Shown: positions 37,579 through 49,122, numbered from the stretch's first letter. The stretch is 64,000 bases of DNA from Serratia plymuthica (GCF_018336935.1 NZ_CP068771.1:3410001-3474000); one strand, 5' to 3'. Translations and numbers: made by a program. Notes: a model not told the origin generated them from the sequence alone.

Positions 37579-39418
37579 CACCGCCAAAAAGACCGCTGTC
37601 GCGCAGCAGATGTTGGTTACCCTTGCGGCGGGTAAAGCCGCTGCGATCGAAAAATTCCAGCACCTGGATCGCCAGTTTGCGGCCGACGCCGAGCCTGTCG
37701 CGGAAATCCGCGGCGTTGGTGCTGCCCTGCGTTGCATCCAGCTCACGGATCAGCGCGGCGAACTGTTCGATACGCCGGCTGAGATAGTAACGGTCCACCA
37801 CCACAGCCGCGATGTGACCAAGTTGCGCCGCTTTACGCAGCGTCGCCCGCACCGGGGCCTCTTCCTCGCCCAATTCAGCGGCCAAATCGCGCACCCACCA
37901 GGCTTCGTCACCGAACAGCGGCTCAATGCGGCTCCACAGAATCTGTTCTTCGGCGCTGAACGCCAGGCCATGCTCCGGCAGGTGCAGCCAGCCGCGCGTA
38001 TTGCGCACGCTGCCGGCGGCCAGCAGCCGATCGATCATCATAAACACCGGCGCTTCAGGCAACAAAGGCAACGCCATGCGCCGCAGGCGCGCTCGCCCCA
38101 AGCCAAGCTGATCGGCATGTTGGCGGTGGTACTCTTCCAACACTTGCAGCAGGCGCCGTTCGCTCTGCTGCACGTTATCCTGCGCCAGCGCCAACTCGCC
38201 GGCAATCAGCAATTCATGGTCCGCCAACAGCTCAGCCAGACCGCCTTCGGTCAGTTGCCGCGCCCAGGCAAACATCGCCAGATCCAGCGGCCCGTTGGGC
38301 AGGTGCAGCGTCAGCGCCTGGCGATCGTCGCCGGCCTGCGCCAATGCCGCCAACCAGGCAAGGTAGTCCGGCTGGCGTTTACCGCGTTTCGGCGTCGTCA
38401 AACTCAGCACCCGTGCGCCACCCAGGGTCTGGCGGGCGCCGATATCGCGCAGCACCAGCCGATCGTTGTCCGCCAGCCACAGCGGGCGATCGAGGATCAG
38501 TTCCGCCAGGTGTTCATTCAATAACGCAATCCGCCCGGTGATATGGCTGGCGGCATGATGCAGATGCAACGGTTGCCAATGCTTTATCGGCTGGTCGGTA
38601 TCCAGCGCCACCAGAATGCGTTCTGCCGCCTGCAACGGCTTTTTCGCCAACAGCCAGTCACCGCGCGCCACCTGCTCTTTGCTGACGTCACCGCTGATGT
38701 TCAGCGCGATGCGCTGACCGGCCTGCGCCTGCTCAACCTGTTGATTCTGCGCATGCAGGCCGCGTACCCGCACCGGGGCGTCCGCACCGGTCAGCCACAG
38801 CGTATCCCCTACCGCCACCTGCCCGCCCAGCGCGGTGCCTGTTACCACCAGACCCGCCCCTTTCACGCTGAAGGCGCGATCTACCGCCAACCGGAAACGG
38901 CGCGTCAGCGCATGCTCATCAGGCCGTAACGCCCGCAGATGCGCACGCAGAGCCTCAATCCCCCGCTCCCGCACCGCGGCGGTGACAAACAGCGGCGCAT
39001 CGGGCCAACCCTGCCGCGACAGTTCATCGCTAACCTGCCGCCGCACCTCGTCAACCCGTGCTTCGTCCACCCGATCGGCCTTGGTCAAGGCCACCGTCAG
39101 CGCCGGGCGCCCGCTCAGCCGCAGGATCGCCAGATGCTCACGGGTTTGCGCCATCACGCCGTCGTCGCAGGCCACCACCAGCAGCGCATGATCGATACCG
39201 CCGATGCCCGCTAGCATATTGGCGAGGAATTTTTCATGGCCGGGCACGTCGATAAAACCCAGCACCCGGCCGTCGGGTTGTGGCCAGTAGGCATAGCCCA
39301 GATCTATGGTCATGCCGCGGCGTTTTTCTTCCGGCAGGCGATCGGCGTTGATCCCGGAGATCGCCTGCAACAGGGTGGTTTTGCCATGATCGACATGGCC
39401 GGCGGTGGCGATAATCAT
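37562..39418 (-). CDS. selB: selenocysteine-specific elongation factor SelB
   Basis: A 618-residue GTPase that delivers Sec-tRNA to UGA codons marked by a SECIS hairpin. G-domain motifs: [10 protein letters not shown] (G1, about 7-16), DVPGHEKF (G3) and TKAD (G4). The C-terminal winged-helix domains (about 375-615) bind the SECIS RNA. Length matches E. coli (614) except for the tail: the last residues, SHHT and stop, come from the ERIC repeat. Its ATG overlaps the selA stop (ATGA). Confidence 0.97.
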   Translation of the reverse strand: MIIATAGHVDHGKTTLLQAISGINADRLPEEKRRGMTIDLGYAYWPQPDGRVLGFIDVPGHEKFLANMLAGIGGIDHALLVVACDDGVMAQTREHLAILRLSGRPALTVALTKADRVDEARVDEVRRQVSDELSRQGWPDAPLFVTAAVRERGIEALRAHLRALRPDEHALTRRFRLAVDRAFSVKGAGLVVTGTALGGQVAVGDTLWLTGADAPVRVRGLHAQNQQVEQAQAGQRIALNISGDVSKEQVARGDWLLAKKPLQAAERILVALDTDQPIKHWQPLHLHHAASHITGRIALLNEHLAELILDRPLWLADNDRLVLRDIGARQTLGGARVLSLTTPKRGKRQPDYLAWLAALAQAGDDRQALTLHLPNGPLDLAMFAWARQLTEGGLAELLADHELLIAGELALAQDNVQQSERRLLQVLEEYHRQHADQLGLGRARLRRMALPLLPEAPVFMMIDRLLAAGSVRNTRGWLHLPEHGLAFSAEEQILWSRIEPLFGDEAWWVRDLAAELGEEEAPVRATLRKAAQLGHIAAVVVDRYYLSRRIEQFAALIRELDATQGSTNAADFRDRLGVGRKLAIQVLEFFDRSGFTRRKGNQHLLRDSGLFGGDSHHT

Positions 39419-40806
39419 GCGTTTAACGCCTCAATCAGCGCCTGTTCCTGCTCAAGGCAGCGCAGATCCAGCCACAGCCGGCCGTCGTTAATTCGGCCAA
39501 TCACCGGCTGCGGCAGGCGGCGCCAGCGTTCTGCCAGCGCCTCCAGCGTCGCCCCACGGCCGTCGAGCGGCGTAAAGGTCAATGCGTAGCTGGGCAACCT
39601 GTCCACCGGCAGCGAGCCGCTGCCAATCTGCGACCAGCACGGCTCGGCGCGCAACTGGAAGCGTTCGCCAAACTGCGGTTCCAGCGCGTGCAGCAAGCGT
39701 TCGGCTGCGGCCTGCATCGCCTGCTGCGGGCGGGTCAGCAGCCGCAGCGTCGGCAGTTGCTCCGCCAACAATTCAGGCTGTTGATAGAGGCGCAGCGTCG
39801 CTTCCAGCGCCGCCAGCGTCAGTTTACCGACACGCAGCGCACGTTTAAGCGGATGCTGCTGCAACCGGGCAATCAACGCCTTTTTGCCGACGATAATCCC
39901 GGCCTGCGGGCCACCCAGCAGCTTGTCGCCGGAGAAAGTCACCAGATCCACCCCGGCGGCCAGCAGCCGCTGCGGCATCGGCTCGGCCGGCAGGCCGTAC
40001 TGCGCCATATCAATCAGCGAGCCGCTGCCCAGATCGGTGACGGTCGGCACGCCATATTCGGCGCCGAGCTGCGCCAGTTCGGCTTCCTCCACCGCGGCGG
40101 TAAAGCCCTGGATGCTGTAGTTGCTGGTATGCACCTTCATCAGCAACCCGGTCTGTTCGTTGATGGCGTTGCGGTAATCTTTCAGGTGGGTGCGATTCGT
40201 GGTGCCGACCTCAACCAACCGGCAGCCCGCCTGGCGCATCACGTCGGGGATGCGGAACGCGCCGCCGATTTCCACCAGCTCACCGCGCGACACCACCACT
40301 TCCTTGCCGGGCGCCACCGCCGCCAGCATCAGCAACACCGCCGCCGCATTGTTATTGACGATGCAGGCATCTTCCGCGCCGGTCAGCCGGCACAGTAAAT
40401 CCGCCACGGCGCGATCGCGATGCCCGCGCCCGGCGCCGTCCAGATCGTATTCCAGCGTCACCGCCGCCCCCATCGACTGCATCACCGCCTCGATAGCCGG
40501 TTGCGCCAACAGGGCGCGGCCAAGGTTGGTGTGCAGCACGGTGCCGCTCAGATTGAAGACCGGCGTCAGCGCCGAACGCTGCCGTTGCGCCAAACCGGCG
40601 CTGAGCGCCAGCGACCAGTCGCTGCACCAATCGGGCAGCCGCTGCTGCTGCTTGATCGTCTCACGCGCCTGCAACTGCAGCTCGCGCAGCAGGTCGCCAA
40701 TCAGCGTCTGGCCGTATTGGGCCACCAGCGGTTCGATAGCGGGATCGCGCAGCAGGCGATCAATGGCGGGTAACTGGCTGTAAAGACGGTGGGATTCAGT
40801 GCTCAT
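39415..40806 (-). CDS. selA: L-seryl-tRNA(Sec) selenium transferase SelA
   Basis: A 463-residue PLP enzyme converting Ser-tRNA-Sec to Sec-tRNA-Sec using selenophosphate. Collinear with E. coli SelA from [20 protein letters not shown]; the PLP lysine is in [13 protein letters not shown] (about 295). ATG 40806 is set by homology although the frame extends 36 codons upstream, across the yibF terminator. It is co-transcribed with selB. selD, the selenophosphate synthetase gene, is not in the window. Confidence 0.97.
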   Translation of the reverse strand: MSTESHRLYSQLPAIDRLLRDPAIEPLVAQYGQTLIGDLLRELQLQARETIKQQQRLPDWCSDWSLALSAGLAQRQRSALTPVFNLSGTVLHTNLGRALLAQPAIEAVMQSMGAAVTLEYDLDGAGRGHRDRAVADLLCRLTGAEDACIVNNNAAAVLLMLAAVAPGKEVVVSRGELVEIGGAFRIPDVMRQAGCRLVEVGTTNRTHLKDYRNAINEQTGLLMKVHTSNYSIQGFTAAVEEAELAQLGAEYGVPTVTDLGSGSLIDMAQYGLPAEPMPQRLLAAGVDLVTFSGDKLLGGPQAGIIVGKKALIARLQQHPLKRALRVGKLTLAALEATLRLYQQPELLAEQLPTLRLLTRPQQAMQAAAERLLHALEPQFGERFQLRAEPCWSQIGSGSLPVDRLPSYALTFTPLDGRGATLEALAERWRRLPQPVIGRINDGRLWLDLRCLEQEQALIEALNA

Positions 40807-40842
40807 GGTCGCTCGGTTTTTTTGTGTGATGATGTCGGCATA

Positions 40843-40868
40843 AAGCAAAACCCCCGCCAAAGCGGGGT
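40843..40868 (-). terminator. terminator after yibF
   Basis: On the minus strand ACCCCGCTTTGGCGGGGG is followed by TTTTGCTTT. It lies 9 nt past the yibF stop and separates yibF from selAB, so selAB needs its own promoter in the remaining 40 nt or readthrough. Confidence 0.82.
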
Positions 40869-40876
40869 GAGGGAAT

Positions 40877-41482
40877 TCAGGGGGGTGAAGTACGGGCAAA
40901 ACTTTCGCGGGCAAACAGCCGCTCGGCCAGTTTGACCAACGCAGGCCGTTCGACGCACCAGTTGGGCAAGATGCGGCGGAAATTGAGGTAGCCCAGCGCG
41001 CAGCCGGTAGCGATGTCCGCCAACGTCAGTTCGGCGGCGTTCAGCAGCGTCTTTTCCTGCGCCAGCTTCTCCAGCGCGTCCAGCCCGTGCGTCAGTTTGT
41101 CGCGCTGGCGCAGTATCCAGTTTTCGTCCTGTTTTTCCGGCGCGCGCTTGCTCTCGCGAAACAGCGTAGCGGCGGCTTCGGTTACGCCGTCGGCCAGCGC
41201 TTCAACCTGGCGAATACGCAGCGCAGCCGCGCGATCGGCAGGCAAAAATGCCGGGGCGGCGGGAAGCAGTTCGAGGTATTCGGCAATGACGCGCGAGTCG
41301 TAATACACCGCGCCGTCATCGGCCACCAGCACCGGCACCTTGGCGAGCGGATTCAGTTCCACCACCCGGCTGCCCGGCTCATACGGCGGATCGTTAACGA
41401 ATTCGAACGCTATCCCCTTTTCCAGCAGCATCACGGAAATCTTGCGTACAAAAGGGCTGGTATAGCTGCCTATCAGCTTCAT
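40877..41482 (-). CDS. yibF: glutathione S-transferase-like protein YibF
   Basis: About 201 residues, close to E. coli YibF (202). The thioredoxin-like N-domain starts [14 protein letters not shown] with the glutathione contacts [10 protein letters not shown] and [11 protein letters not shown]; a helical C-domain follows. It is next to selAB as in E. coli, a conserved link of unknown meaning. ATG 41482 is chosen by homology; nine extra codons upstream are unlikely. Confidence 0.93.
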   Translation of the reverse strand: MKLIGSYTSPFVRKISVMLLEKGIAFEFVNDPPYEPGSRVVELNPLAKVPVLVADDGAVYYDSRVIAEYLELLPAAPAFLPADRAAALRIRQVEALADGVTEAAATLFRESKRAPEKQDENWILRQRDKLTHGLDALEKLAQEKTLLNAAELTLADIATGCALGYLNFRRILPNWCVERPALVKLAERLFARESFARTSPP

Positions 41483-41516
41483 TCGTCTTCCCCCCGGCTG
41501 TCGAAACACAGCGTTG

Positions 41517-42158
41517 TTATTTCACCACCAGCGTGTCGATAATCCGCTGAACCAGCGCCTGGTGCGCCTCGGGCGTTTTGGCCGGCGACAGCATTTGCAA
41601 CGTCACCACCCTTTTATTCAATACCGTCAGCACAAAGGTGGAAAGTACCTTTTGCCCATTGACGCTTTGCTCGGTATCCAGCCGATGGAACTTCTGCTTG
41701 CCGACGCTGAAGTTCTCTTCTTTGGTGGTCTTGATATTCTGATAGCGGTCGGACAGCTCAGTGATGATGCTTTGCGTCAGATCTTTCAGCATTTTATCGC
41801 TGGTGTTGAGCTTCATGTCGTCAGGCGGGACCACTTCAGAAGACACGGTGCTCTGGCGTGTCTTGCCGTCGAGGAAACGCTGAATGGTGGATTTGCTGTC
41901 GTTGACAATGCCGCTGTTCTGGGTCTGATCGCTAAACCCCGCCGGCAGTAAAAAGGTCACGTTGCCCCTTTGCAGCGACACCTTCAGCCCCACGGGCTCG
42001 CTTTCCACCGGCGGTGGCGGCGGCGCAATGGGCTGCGTCACGATCGGCTTGGGGTCCGGCTTGGGCACTGCCGGTTTGGTGTCTTCCTTGTTGTCACAGG
42101 CAGACAGCCCGATCGCCAAAACGCCGATCGCCGTGAGTTTCGCAATGGTCTTCAACAT
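41517..42158 (-). CDS. DcrB-family lipoprotein
   Basis: A 213-residue protein with a lipoprotein signal (MLKTIAKLTAIGVLAIGLSAC, lipobox LSAC, Cys21) and a proline-rich linker (PPPPP, about 48-52) before a DcrB-like domain that ends QRIIDTLVVK. E. coli DcrB (185) is needed for phage C1/C6 infection and membrane protein quality. This one has a longer linker, so it is a family member rather than a certain orthologue. ATG 42158 fits the signal peptide; an ERIC repeat lies just upstream. Confidence 0.82.
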   Translation of the reverse strand: MLKTIAKLTAIGVLAIGLSACDNKEDTKPAVPKPDPKPIVTQPIAPPPPPVESEPVGLKVSLQRGNVTFLLPAGFSDQTQNSGIVNDSKSTIQRFLDGKTRQSTVSSEVVPPDDMKLNTSDKMLKDLTQSIITELSDRYQNIKTTKEENFSVGKQKFHRLDTEQSVNGQKVLSTFVLTVLNKRVVTLQMLSPAKTPEAHQALVQRIIDTLVVK

Positions 42159-42195
42159 CGTCCGTCCCTTTCCTTTCGCGTTGCGCGTCATGGCG

Positions 42196-42322
42196 TATAC
42201 CCTAAATAATTGGAGCTGCAGCGAGGCGGCAAGTCTGCAAATCCCCGGGAACATAGCCAACGATGCGACCAGGGTGAGTAGGCGCAGCCAACAAAGATGC
42301 TGCTTCAAGTATGACGGGTATA
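42196..42322. repeat. ERIC repeat upstream of the DcrB-like gene
   Basis: A 127-nt copy: GTATACCCTAAATAATTGGA at the left, CCCCGGGAACATAGCC in the centre, TTCAAGTATGACGGGTAT at the right. It sits 38 nt before the DcrB-like ATG, probably within the promoter or leader. Confidence 0.93.
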
Positions 42323-42406
42323 AACGTAGCAACTCGCCCCGGTGAATGCCAGATGCGCAGTCTGAAATTAATCATTGTTGTTCACTACCGAAGAGGCGTA
42401 GCGAGC

Positions 42407-42468
42407 GCGGACAGCGCGCCGGCCCCGGCGCGTACACGCAGTACGTGAGGAGGCCGAGCACTGCCCAA
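42407..42468. repeat. second dispersed repeat family, copy 1
   Basis: A 62-nt unit starting GCGGACAGCGCGC and ending CGAGCACTGCCCAA, with an internal CGTAC...GTACG palindrome. It matches 56900-56961 at 52 of 62 positions by eye. It lies between an ERIC copy and the fdhE stop. Confidence 0.75.
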
Positions 42469-42502
42469 GGTCAAAGTGCCGTAGCGCAACAGCCGGAGGC
42501 CA

Positions 42503-43432
42503 TTATTCCCCCGGGAACAGGAACGGGTTGATGCTGCTGCGGGCAAAACCTTCATCTTCCAGCTTGGCGTCGAGCACCAGCGAGGCCAGATCGTCGGCCA
42601 CCGCTTCGATATGCGGATCTTTTTCCTGATACAAAAGCTTCAGGTAAGTGCCGCAGTCGCCACAGCTTTCCGCTTTCACCGCCGCCAGCTCGCTGTCCAG
42701 CGACCAGTAATTCAGATCGCGAGTTTGCTCGCAGTTGCTGCATTTTATCCGCACCACGTGCCACTCGCTTTCGCACAGGTTGCAGTGCAAATAGCGCAGG
42801 CCGCTGACGGTGCCGATATGCACCACGCCGGAGACCGGAATGCTGCCGCACACCGGGCAGAACTGACGGTGCTCGCCATATTCGGCGCGCGCCTTGCCGG
42901 GGATCTGGCTTGCCATCTGAGTCCAATAGAGCGACAGCGCGGCCCAGATGAACGGCGCCTTCTCGCTGCCTATCTTGCCGAACTCGCGGTTGAGCAAGGC
43001 GTCGGCCATCAGCTCCAGCTCATGCGCTGACGCCTTTTCCAGGTTATCCAGCACCGCCAGAATGTGTTCCGGCGCCTGCGGCCGCAGCTCGGCGATCAGC
43101 GAGCCCAGCAGCCGGTGCCAGTGTTCGCTGCGCGGATAGACGCTCAAATCCAGCGGCGGCTTGCCGCTGGCCGCGCCCTGCAGCAGCGCTTCGGACAGAT
43201 CGAGTTGCAGCGGGTTGTCGTGCAGCGCATGGTGCTGCGCCTCGGCCAGTTGGGCGGCGAAGTTCAGGTAGTCGCCCAACGGGTTGTCCGTCGCCAGCTT
43301 GCGCAGGCGTTCGGCGCGGCGGCTGTAGAGGCTTTTCAAATTGGCGAAAAGTAACGGCGGAATTGTCTCCGCCGTTGTGGACTTCTCGCGCTGTGCCCCT
43401 AACTGCTCTTTAGGAACGATGCGGATGCTCAT
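42503..43432 (-). CDS. fdhE: formate dehydrogenase accessory protein FdhE
   Basis: A 309-residue cytosolic protein, the same length as E. coli FdhE. It is needed for active respiratory formate dehydrogenases and interacts with the catalytic subunit. It has four CxxC rubredoxin-like pairs that bind iron: CPVCGS, CNLCES, CSNCEQ, CGDCGT. It begins at the last base of fdoI, so it is the final gene of fdoGHI-fdhE. Confidence 0.97.
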   Translation of the reverse strand: MSIRIVPKEQLGAQREKSTTAETIPPLLFANLKSLYSRRAERLRKLATDNPLGDYLNFAAQLAEAQHHALHDNPLQLDLSEALLQGAASGKPPLDLSVYPRSEHWHRLLGSLIAELRPQAPEHILAVLDNLEKASAHELELMADALLNREFGKIGSEKAPFIWAALSLYWTQMASQIPGKARAEYGEHRQFCPVCGSIPVSGVVHIGTVSGLRYLHCNLCESEWHVVRIKCSNCEQTRDLNYWSLDSELAAVKAESCGDCGTYLKLLYQEKDPHIEAVADDLASLVLDAKLEDEGFARSSINPFLFPGE

Positions 43433-44067
43433 CAGGGTTTGTCTTCCTGTTGTTTCTCGCGGACCTCTCGGTACCAGCGCGGATGATGTTTTTTAGCCCA
43501 GGCCGCAGGCACCCAGCCTTCGACCATCGCGGTGATAGTGCCTTTTACCCACAGCGCGGCGTAAATGTGCACCATTATCACGATGATCAGGCCGACCGCC
43601 GCCAGCGAATGCACCAGCAGCGCGATGCGGATCAACGGTATCGGGAACGACGGCGCGAAGTACGGCCGCCAGATCACCACACCGCTGGCCAACAGCAGCA
43701 CCAGGCTGATGATAGCTGCCCAGAATACGCACTTCTGACCGAAATTATAACGCCCGGTGTCGCCCACTTCCTCGTTCATGGCGATTTTGTGGATGTTTTT
43801 GGCCCAGACGATATCTTCCCGGTTGATCAGATTATGCTTCCAGTAGCGCAGGAACATCAGCAGGAAGGCCGCAAACATAATCACCCCGACAAAGGGGTGC
43901 AGGATGCGCGCCAGCTGCGGCGTACCGAGAATGTTCATCAACCAGTTGAAGGAGGGGAAAAAGAACCCCAGCCCGCTGATGGCGGCGAACACGAAACAGA
44001 ACGCCACAATCCAGTGGTTGATCCGCTCCGGCGCGCTGTAGCGCTGAATCCGCTTTTCCTTCTTCAT
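43432..44067 (-). CDS. fdoI: formate dehydrogenase-O cytochrome b556 subunit
   Basis: A 211-residue inner-membrane cytochrome b with four hydrophobic helices. It passes electrons from FdoH to quinone. Haem-ligand histidines lie in [21 protein letters not shown] and [10 protein letters not shown]. The gene overlaps fdoH by 4 nt and fdhE by 1 nt, so translation is coupled along the operon. Confidence 0.96.
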   Translation of the reverse strand: MKKEKRIQRYSAPERINHWIVAFCFVFAAISGLGFFFPSFNWLMNILGTPQLARILHPFVGVIMFAAFLLMFLRYWKHNLINREDIVWAKNIHKIAMNEEVGDTGRYNFGQKCVFWAAIISLVLLLASGVVIWRPYFAPSFPIPLIRIALLVHSLAAVGLIIVIMVHIYAALWVKGTITAMVEGWVPAAWAKKHHPRWYREVREKQQEDKP

Positions 44068-44963
44068 TTGCGCGTCTCCTCATCGTGCAGCTCGTCGTTG
44101 TCTTCCTCCTCGACACGGTTTGGCCCGACGCCGACATAGTGGAACACGCTGGCTGCAAAGGTGGCGGCAAAGCCGATGGCCGCCAGGGGTTTCCACACAC
44201 CTTTCCAGAACGTGATCGCCGGGCTGATGGTCGGGTTGTTCGGCAAACCGTGATACAGCTGCGGTTTGTCGGCGTGGTGCAGCACATACATCACGTGGGT
44301 GCCGCCCACGCCCGCCGGATCGTACAGACCGGCGTTCTGATAACCCCGGGTATTCAGCTCGCTGACGCGATCGGCGGCCACCTGCTTCATCGCTTCCTTG
44401 GTGCCGAAGTGAATGGCGCCGGTCGGGCAGGTTTTCACGCAGGCCGGTTCCTGGCCGACATCGACGCGGTCGACGCACAGGGTACATTTGTACACCCGGT
44501 TGTCGTCCTTGTTCATGCGCGGCACGTCGAACGGGCAGCCGGCGATGCAGTAACCGCAGCCGATACAGTGCTCCGACTGGAAGTCGACGATGCCGTTGGC
44601 GTACTGAATGATCGCGCCTTCCGACGGGCAGGCCTTCAGGCAGCCCGGGTCGGCGCAGTGCATGCAGCCGTCCTTGCGGATCAGCCATTCCAGCTTGCCG
44701 TTTTCCTCCACTTCGGAGAAGCGCATCACCGTCCACGACTTGGCGGTCAGGTCGGCGGGGTTATCGTACACCCCGACGTTGCTGCCGATTTCATCGCGGA
44801 TGTCGTTCCATTCGGAACAGGCCACCTGGCAGGCCTTGCAGCCGATACAGGTGGTGACATCGATAAGTTTGGCCACTTCTTCCTGATGGTCACGGGCGCG
44901 CGGGGCCGGCGTGAAACCATTGGTGGCGGATTTACGAATGATGTCCTGAGATTGCATTGCCAT
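44064..44963 (-). CDS. fdoH: formate dehydrogenase-O iron-sulfur subunit
   Basis: A 299-residue ferredoxin-like subunit with four [4Fe-4S] cysteine groups ([45 protein letters not shown]...CVKTCP) and one C-terminal membrane helix ([20 protein letters not shown] region) anchoring it to the periplasmic face. It links the selenoenzyme FdoG to FdoI. It follows fdoG after 12 nt. Confidence 0.97.
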   Translation of the reverse strand: MAMQSQDIIRKSATNGFTPAPRARDHQEEVAKLIDVTTCIGCKACQVACSEWNDIRDEIGSNVGVYDNPADLTAKSWTVMRFSEVEENGKLEWLIRKDGCMHCADPGCLKACPSEGAIIQYANGIVDFQSEHCIGCGYCIAGCPFDVPRMNKDDNRVYKCTLCVDRVDVGQEPACVKTCPTGAIHFGTKEAMKQVAADRVSELNTRGYQNAGLYDPAGVGGTHVMYVLHHADKPQLYHGLPNNPTISPAITFWKGVWKPLAAIGFAATFAASVFHYVGVGPNRVEEEDNDELHDEETRK

Positions 44964-44975
44964 AATTCGTCTCCG

Positions 44976-47900
44976 TTACACCTTTTCCACGTTAACCAGG
45001 AACGCCTTGAACTCCGGCGTTTGCGTGTTGGCATCGCCGACAAACGGCGTCAGCGTGTTGGCGATAAAGCCTTTCTTCGCCACCCCTTCGTAACCCCAGT
45101 GGATCGGGATGCCGATGGTGTCGACCTCCTGGCCGTTCACCTGCAATGTGCGAATACGCTTGGTCACCACCGCCTTGGCCTTGATATAGCCGCGATTGGA
45201 GCTGACTTTCACCGTATCGCCGTGCTTGATGCCTTTTTTCTCCGCCAGCTTCTCGCCGATCTCCACAAACTGCTCCGGCTGCGCGATGGCATTGAGCTGC
45301 GCATGCTTGGTCCAGTAGTGGAAGTGTTCGGTCAGGCGATAGGTGGTGCCGACGTAAGGGAACTTGTCGGATTTGCCCATCGCCGCCAGATCGTCCTTGA
45401 ACACGCGCGCCGCCGGGTTGGACACCACGTTCGGGTGCAGCGGGTTGGTGCCGAGCGGCGTTTCGAACGGCTCGTAGTGTTCAGGGAACGGCCCTTCCGC
45501 CATTTTGTCGGTGGCGAACAGGCGGCCCATGCCTTCCGGCTGCATGATAAACGGCCCGACGTCGCTGCCCGGCGCGGCGGCGCTGTAGTCCGGGATATCC
45601 ACCCCGCCCCACTTGGCGCCGTCCCACTCCAGCAACTGACGTTTCGGATCCCAGGGTTTACCCTGCGGGTCGGCCGAAGCGCGGTTATACAGAATGCGGC
45701 GGTTGAGCGGCCAGGCCCAGGCCCAGCCCAGCGTGTTGCCGAGGCCGGACGGATCGGCGTTGTCGCGCCGCGCCATCTGGTTGCCGGCCTGCGTCCAGCT
45801 GCCGGCGAAAATCCAACAGCCGCTGGCGGTGGTGCCGTCGTCGCGCAGGTGGGCGAAGGTGCTGAGCTGTTCGCCTTTTTTCGCCAGCACTTTGCCGTCA
45901 GCGTCGAGAATGTCCGCCAGCGCCTTACCGTTGCTTTCCATCGCCACTTCTTCCGAAGCCGGATTTTCCGGCGTCAGGTAATCCCAGGTCATGTTCAGCA
46001 CCTGTTCAGGTACCGCACCGCCGTCGCGCGCGTACATCTCGCGCAGGCGGAGGAAAATGCCCGCCAGGATTTCCCCGTCGTTCAGCGCTTCGCCCGGGGC
46101 ATCCGCGCCCTTCCAGTGCCACTGCAGCCAGCGGCCGGAGTTGACGATCGAGCCGTTTTCTTCGGCAAAGCAGGTGGACGGCAGGCGGAACACTTCGGTC
46201 TGAATCTTCGACGGATCGACGTCGTTGAACTCGCCGTGGTTCTGCCAGAAGTTGGACGTCTCGGTGTTGAGCGGATCTATCGTCACCAGGAACTTCAGCT
46301 TCGACAGCGAGGCCACCACCTTGTTTTTGTTCGGGAACGACGCCACCGGGTTAAAGCCCTGGCAGAAATAGCCGTTGACCTTCCCTTGCGACATCATCTC
46401 GAAGTACTGCAGCACGTCGTAGCCTTTGTCCCACTTCGGCAACCAGTCAAAGCCCCAGCCGTTGTCCTTCTGCGCCTTGTCGCCGTAGAAGCTCTTCATC
46501 ATGCTGACGAAGAATTTCGGGTAGTTGCTCCAGTAGTTCACCTGGCCCGGCAGCAGCGCTTTCGGCGTGTTGGCCTTCAGGTAGGTGTCGATATCCGTCT
46601 GTTTCTCCGACGGCAGCGTCATATAGCCCGGCAGGCTCTGCGACAGCAGGCCCAGATCGGTCAGGCCCTGGATATTGGAGTGACCGCGCAGCGCGTTGAC
46701 GCCGCCGCCCGCCATGCCCATGTTGCCGAGCAGCAGCTGGATCATCGCCATGGTGCGGATGTTCTGCGCGCCGACCGAGTGTTGGGTCCAGCCCAGGGCG
46801 TACAGGAACGATGCGGTTTTATCCGCCACGCAGGTTTCGGCGATGTATTCGCACACCTGGAGGAAATCTTCCTTCGGCGTGCCGCAAACGTTGGTCACCA
46901 CCTCCGGCGTATAGCGGCTGACGTGCTCCTTGAGCAGGTTCCATACGCAGCGAGGATCTTGCAGCGTAACGTCGCGCTTGGCGAAGCCGTTCTCGTCGAG
47001 TTGATAATTCCAGGTGGTTTTGTCGTATTTGCGGTTTTCCGCGTCATAGCCGCTGAACAGGCCATCGTCGAAGGCAAAGTCTTCCCGCACCAGCAGGCTG
47101 GCGTTGGTGTAGGCCTCAACGTATTCGCGGTTGATTTTGTTGTTGGTCATCAGGTACAGCAACACGCCCGACAGGAAAGCGATGTCGGTCCCGGAACGGA
47201 TTGGCGTATAGAAATCCGCTACCGATGCAGTACGGGTAAAGCGCGGATCGATGACGATCAGCTTGGCTTTATTGTGGATTTTGGCTTCCATCGCCCAGCG
47301 GAACCCCACCGGATGCGCTTCCGCCGCATTACCGCCCATGACGATAATCAGATTCGCGTTCTTGATATCAACCCAGTGGTTGGTCATCGCACCGCGACCA
47401 AATGTTGGAGCAAGACTTGCTACCGTTGGTCCGTGTCAGACACGCGCCTGGTTGTCTACGGCAAGCATGCCGAGAGCGCGACTAAATTTTTGCGACAAAT
47501 AACCGGTTTCGTTGCTGGAAGCGGAGGCACACAGCATGCCGGTGGTCAGCCAGCGGTTGACGGTGACGCCCTGTTCGTTGGTTTTCACGAAGTTGGCGTC
47601 GCGGTCTTCCTTCATCAGTTTGGCGATGCGGGTAAAGGCATCGTCCCAGCTAATGCGCTGCCATTTATCCGAACCTGGCGCACGATACTCCGGAAACTGG
47701 AGACGGCTAGCACTGTGGATGAAGTCGACCAGCCCCGCGCCTTTCGGGCAAAGCGCGCCGCGGTTTACCGGGTGATCCGGGTCCCCTTCAATGTGGAATA
47801 TGCTTTCTTTGGCGTTTTTGGCGCCATCACCAAGGCTGTACATCAACAGCCCACAGCCGACGGAACAATACGTACAGGTATTACGGGTTTCACGGGCGCG

Positions 47901-48023
47901 CAGCAGTTTGTACTGCCGGGTCTCCGCTAACGCCACTTCCGGGGCAAAGCCCAGTGCGGCTACCGTCGTTCCTGCCATACCGCCAGCGCAGATCTTAAAG
48001 AACTGCCTTCTGCTGACCTGCAT
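44976..48023 (-). CDS. fdoG: formate dehydrogenase-O catalytic subunit, selenoprotein
   Basis: A 1015-residue molybdopterin selenoenzyme oxidising formate in the periplasm. The reading frame crosses one in-frame TGA (47438-47436) at codon 196: upstream MLAVDNQARV, downstream HGPTVASLAPTFGRGAMTNH, exactly the E. coli Sec196 context, so TGA encodes selenocysteine rather than a stop. The N-terminus has a twin-arginine signal (SRRQFFKICAGG) and an Fe-S motif CTYCSVGCGLLMY. E. coli FdoG has 1016 residues. Without recoding, the product would be a useless 195-residue fragment. Operon: fdoG-fdoH-fdoI-fdhE. Confidence 0.98.
47404..47438 (-). promoter_or_regulatory. bacterial SECIS element of fdoG
   Basis: Directly after the TGA, the minus strand folds as AGCAAG-TC-TTGCT with lower pairing of ACCAACGGT to the 3' side. 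The apical loop carries the GU/U bulge context bound by SelB winged-helix domain 4. The spacing (about 15 nt between UGA and hairpin) fits E. coli fdoG and fdhF. Confidence 0.85.
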
Positions 48024-48167
48024 GGGGGTCTCCTTTCACTCTCGATTGTCACATTGTTTCAAATGGCGCTTTCCCCCTTGAAGCGGGAAGCGCTAAAATC
48101 GATCTTGTTTTTACGCGGCAATATTACCACAGCGTATATGGGGTTGTTACAAACAGGTGCCAGTTAA

Positions 48168-48995
48168 GTGAACACTATAAACCCAGAGCAGCACATAAAT
48201 GAGACCTCGCTCACAGGGGTGACCCAGGCCCAGGTTTATCAGCGCGGGCAACTCGCCACCGCGCAGCCGGACTGGCTGGCGGAAGAAGTGCCGGTCGCCC
48301 TGGTCTATAACGGCATCTCTCACGTGGTGATGATGTGTACGCCAAAAGATCTGGAGGCATTCGCCCTCGGCTTTTCGCTGTCCGAAGGCATTATCGAGTC
48401 ACCGCGCGATATCTACAGTATAGAGATTAACCAAACCTGTAACGGGCTGGAGGTGCAAATAGAGCTCTCCAGCCGCCGCTTCGCCGGGCTGAAGGAGCGC
48501 CGCCGCGCCATGGCGGGCCGCACCGGCTGCGGCGTGTGCGGCATCGAACAGTTAGCAGATATTTTTCGCCCACTGCCGGCATTGCCGTTCACCCAAACGT
48601 TTTCTCTCGCCAACCTCGACCACGCGCTGGGGCAGCTCAAACAGGTGCAGAACGTCGGGCAGCTCACCGGCTGCACCCACGCCGCCAGTTGGATTTCGCC
48701 GCAGGGTGAACTGCTGGGCGGCTGCGAAGACGTCGGCCGCCACGTAGCGCTCGACAAGCTGCTCGGCGTGCGCGCGAAGCAAGATTGGCAACAGGGCGCG
48801 GTATTAACGTCCAGCCGTGCCAGCTATGAAATGGTGCAAAAATCCGCGATGTGCGGCGTCGAGATCCTGTTCGTGGTTTCTGCGGCCACCTCGTTGGCGG
48901 TGGAAATCGCCGAGCGCAGCAACCTGACGCTGGTCGGTTTCAGCAAACCCGGCCGCGCCACGGTGTTTACTCACCCGCAGCGCATTGTGGATTAA
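48168..48995 (+). CDS. fdhD: sulfurtransferase FdhD
   Basis: A 275-residue protein that moves sulfur from IscS to the molybdopterin cofactor of formate dehydrogenases. The essential Cys pair is in [12 protein letters not shown] (C121, C124), as in E. coli. It is divergent from fdoG with 144 nt between them. It starts with GTG at 48168 ([10 protein letters not shown]); no ATG fits the family start. Confidence 0.96.
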   Translation: MNTINPEQHINETSLTGVTQAQVYQRGQLATAQPDWLAEEVPVALVYNGISHVVMMCTPKDLEAFALGFSLSEGIIESPRDIYSIEINQTCNGLEVQIELSSRRFAGLKERRRAMAGRTGCGVCGIEQLADIFRPLPALPFTQTFSLANLDHALGQLKQVQNVGQLTGCTHAASWISPQGELLGGCEDVGRHVALDKLLGVRAKQDWQQGAVLTSSRASYEMVQKSAMCGVEILFVVSAATSLAVEIAERSNLTLVGFSKPGRATVFTHPQRIVD

Positions 48996-49023
48996 TTTAA
49001 TGCCTTACACTAAGTAGGGCATT

Positions 49024-49042
49024 GATAATCATTTTCAAGATC
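49024..49042. promoter_or_regulatory. Fur box of sodA
   Basis: GATAATCATTTTCAAGATC matches the 19-nt Fur consensus at 14 positions and lies about 80 nt upstream of the sodA ATG, as in E. coli, where Fur-iron represses sodA. Confidence 0.75.
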
Positions 49043-49122
49043 ATTTAATTAACTATAATGATCCGACTGCTTACGCGGTGCTCGCACCTTGCGCCGCCCA
49101 TACCCCACTGGAGATGATGATT

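Noticed and set aside
42360..42500. Possible small gene between the ERIC repeat and fdhE
   Set aside because: Explained by the second repeat family; no frame with a ribosome site.
44085..47930. 1281-codon open frame on the plus strand opposite fdoGH
   Set aside because: It is a shadow of the strongly biased GC-rich codons of fdoG and fdoH; the translation has no recognisable domain and no start signal.
47436..48023. fdoG considered as two separate genes or a nonsense pseudogene
   Set aside because: The TGA context, hairpin and full-length collinearity with E. coli FdoG show selenocysteine.
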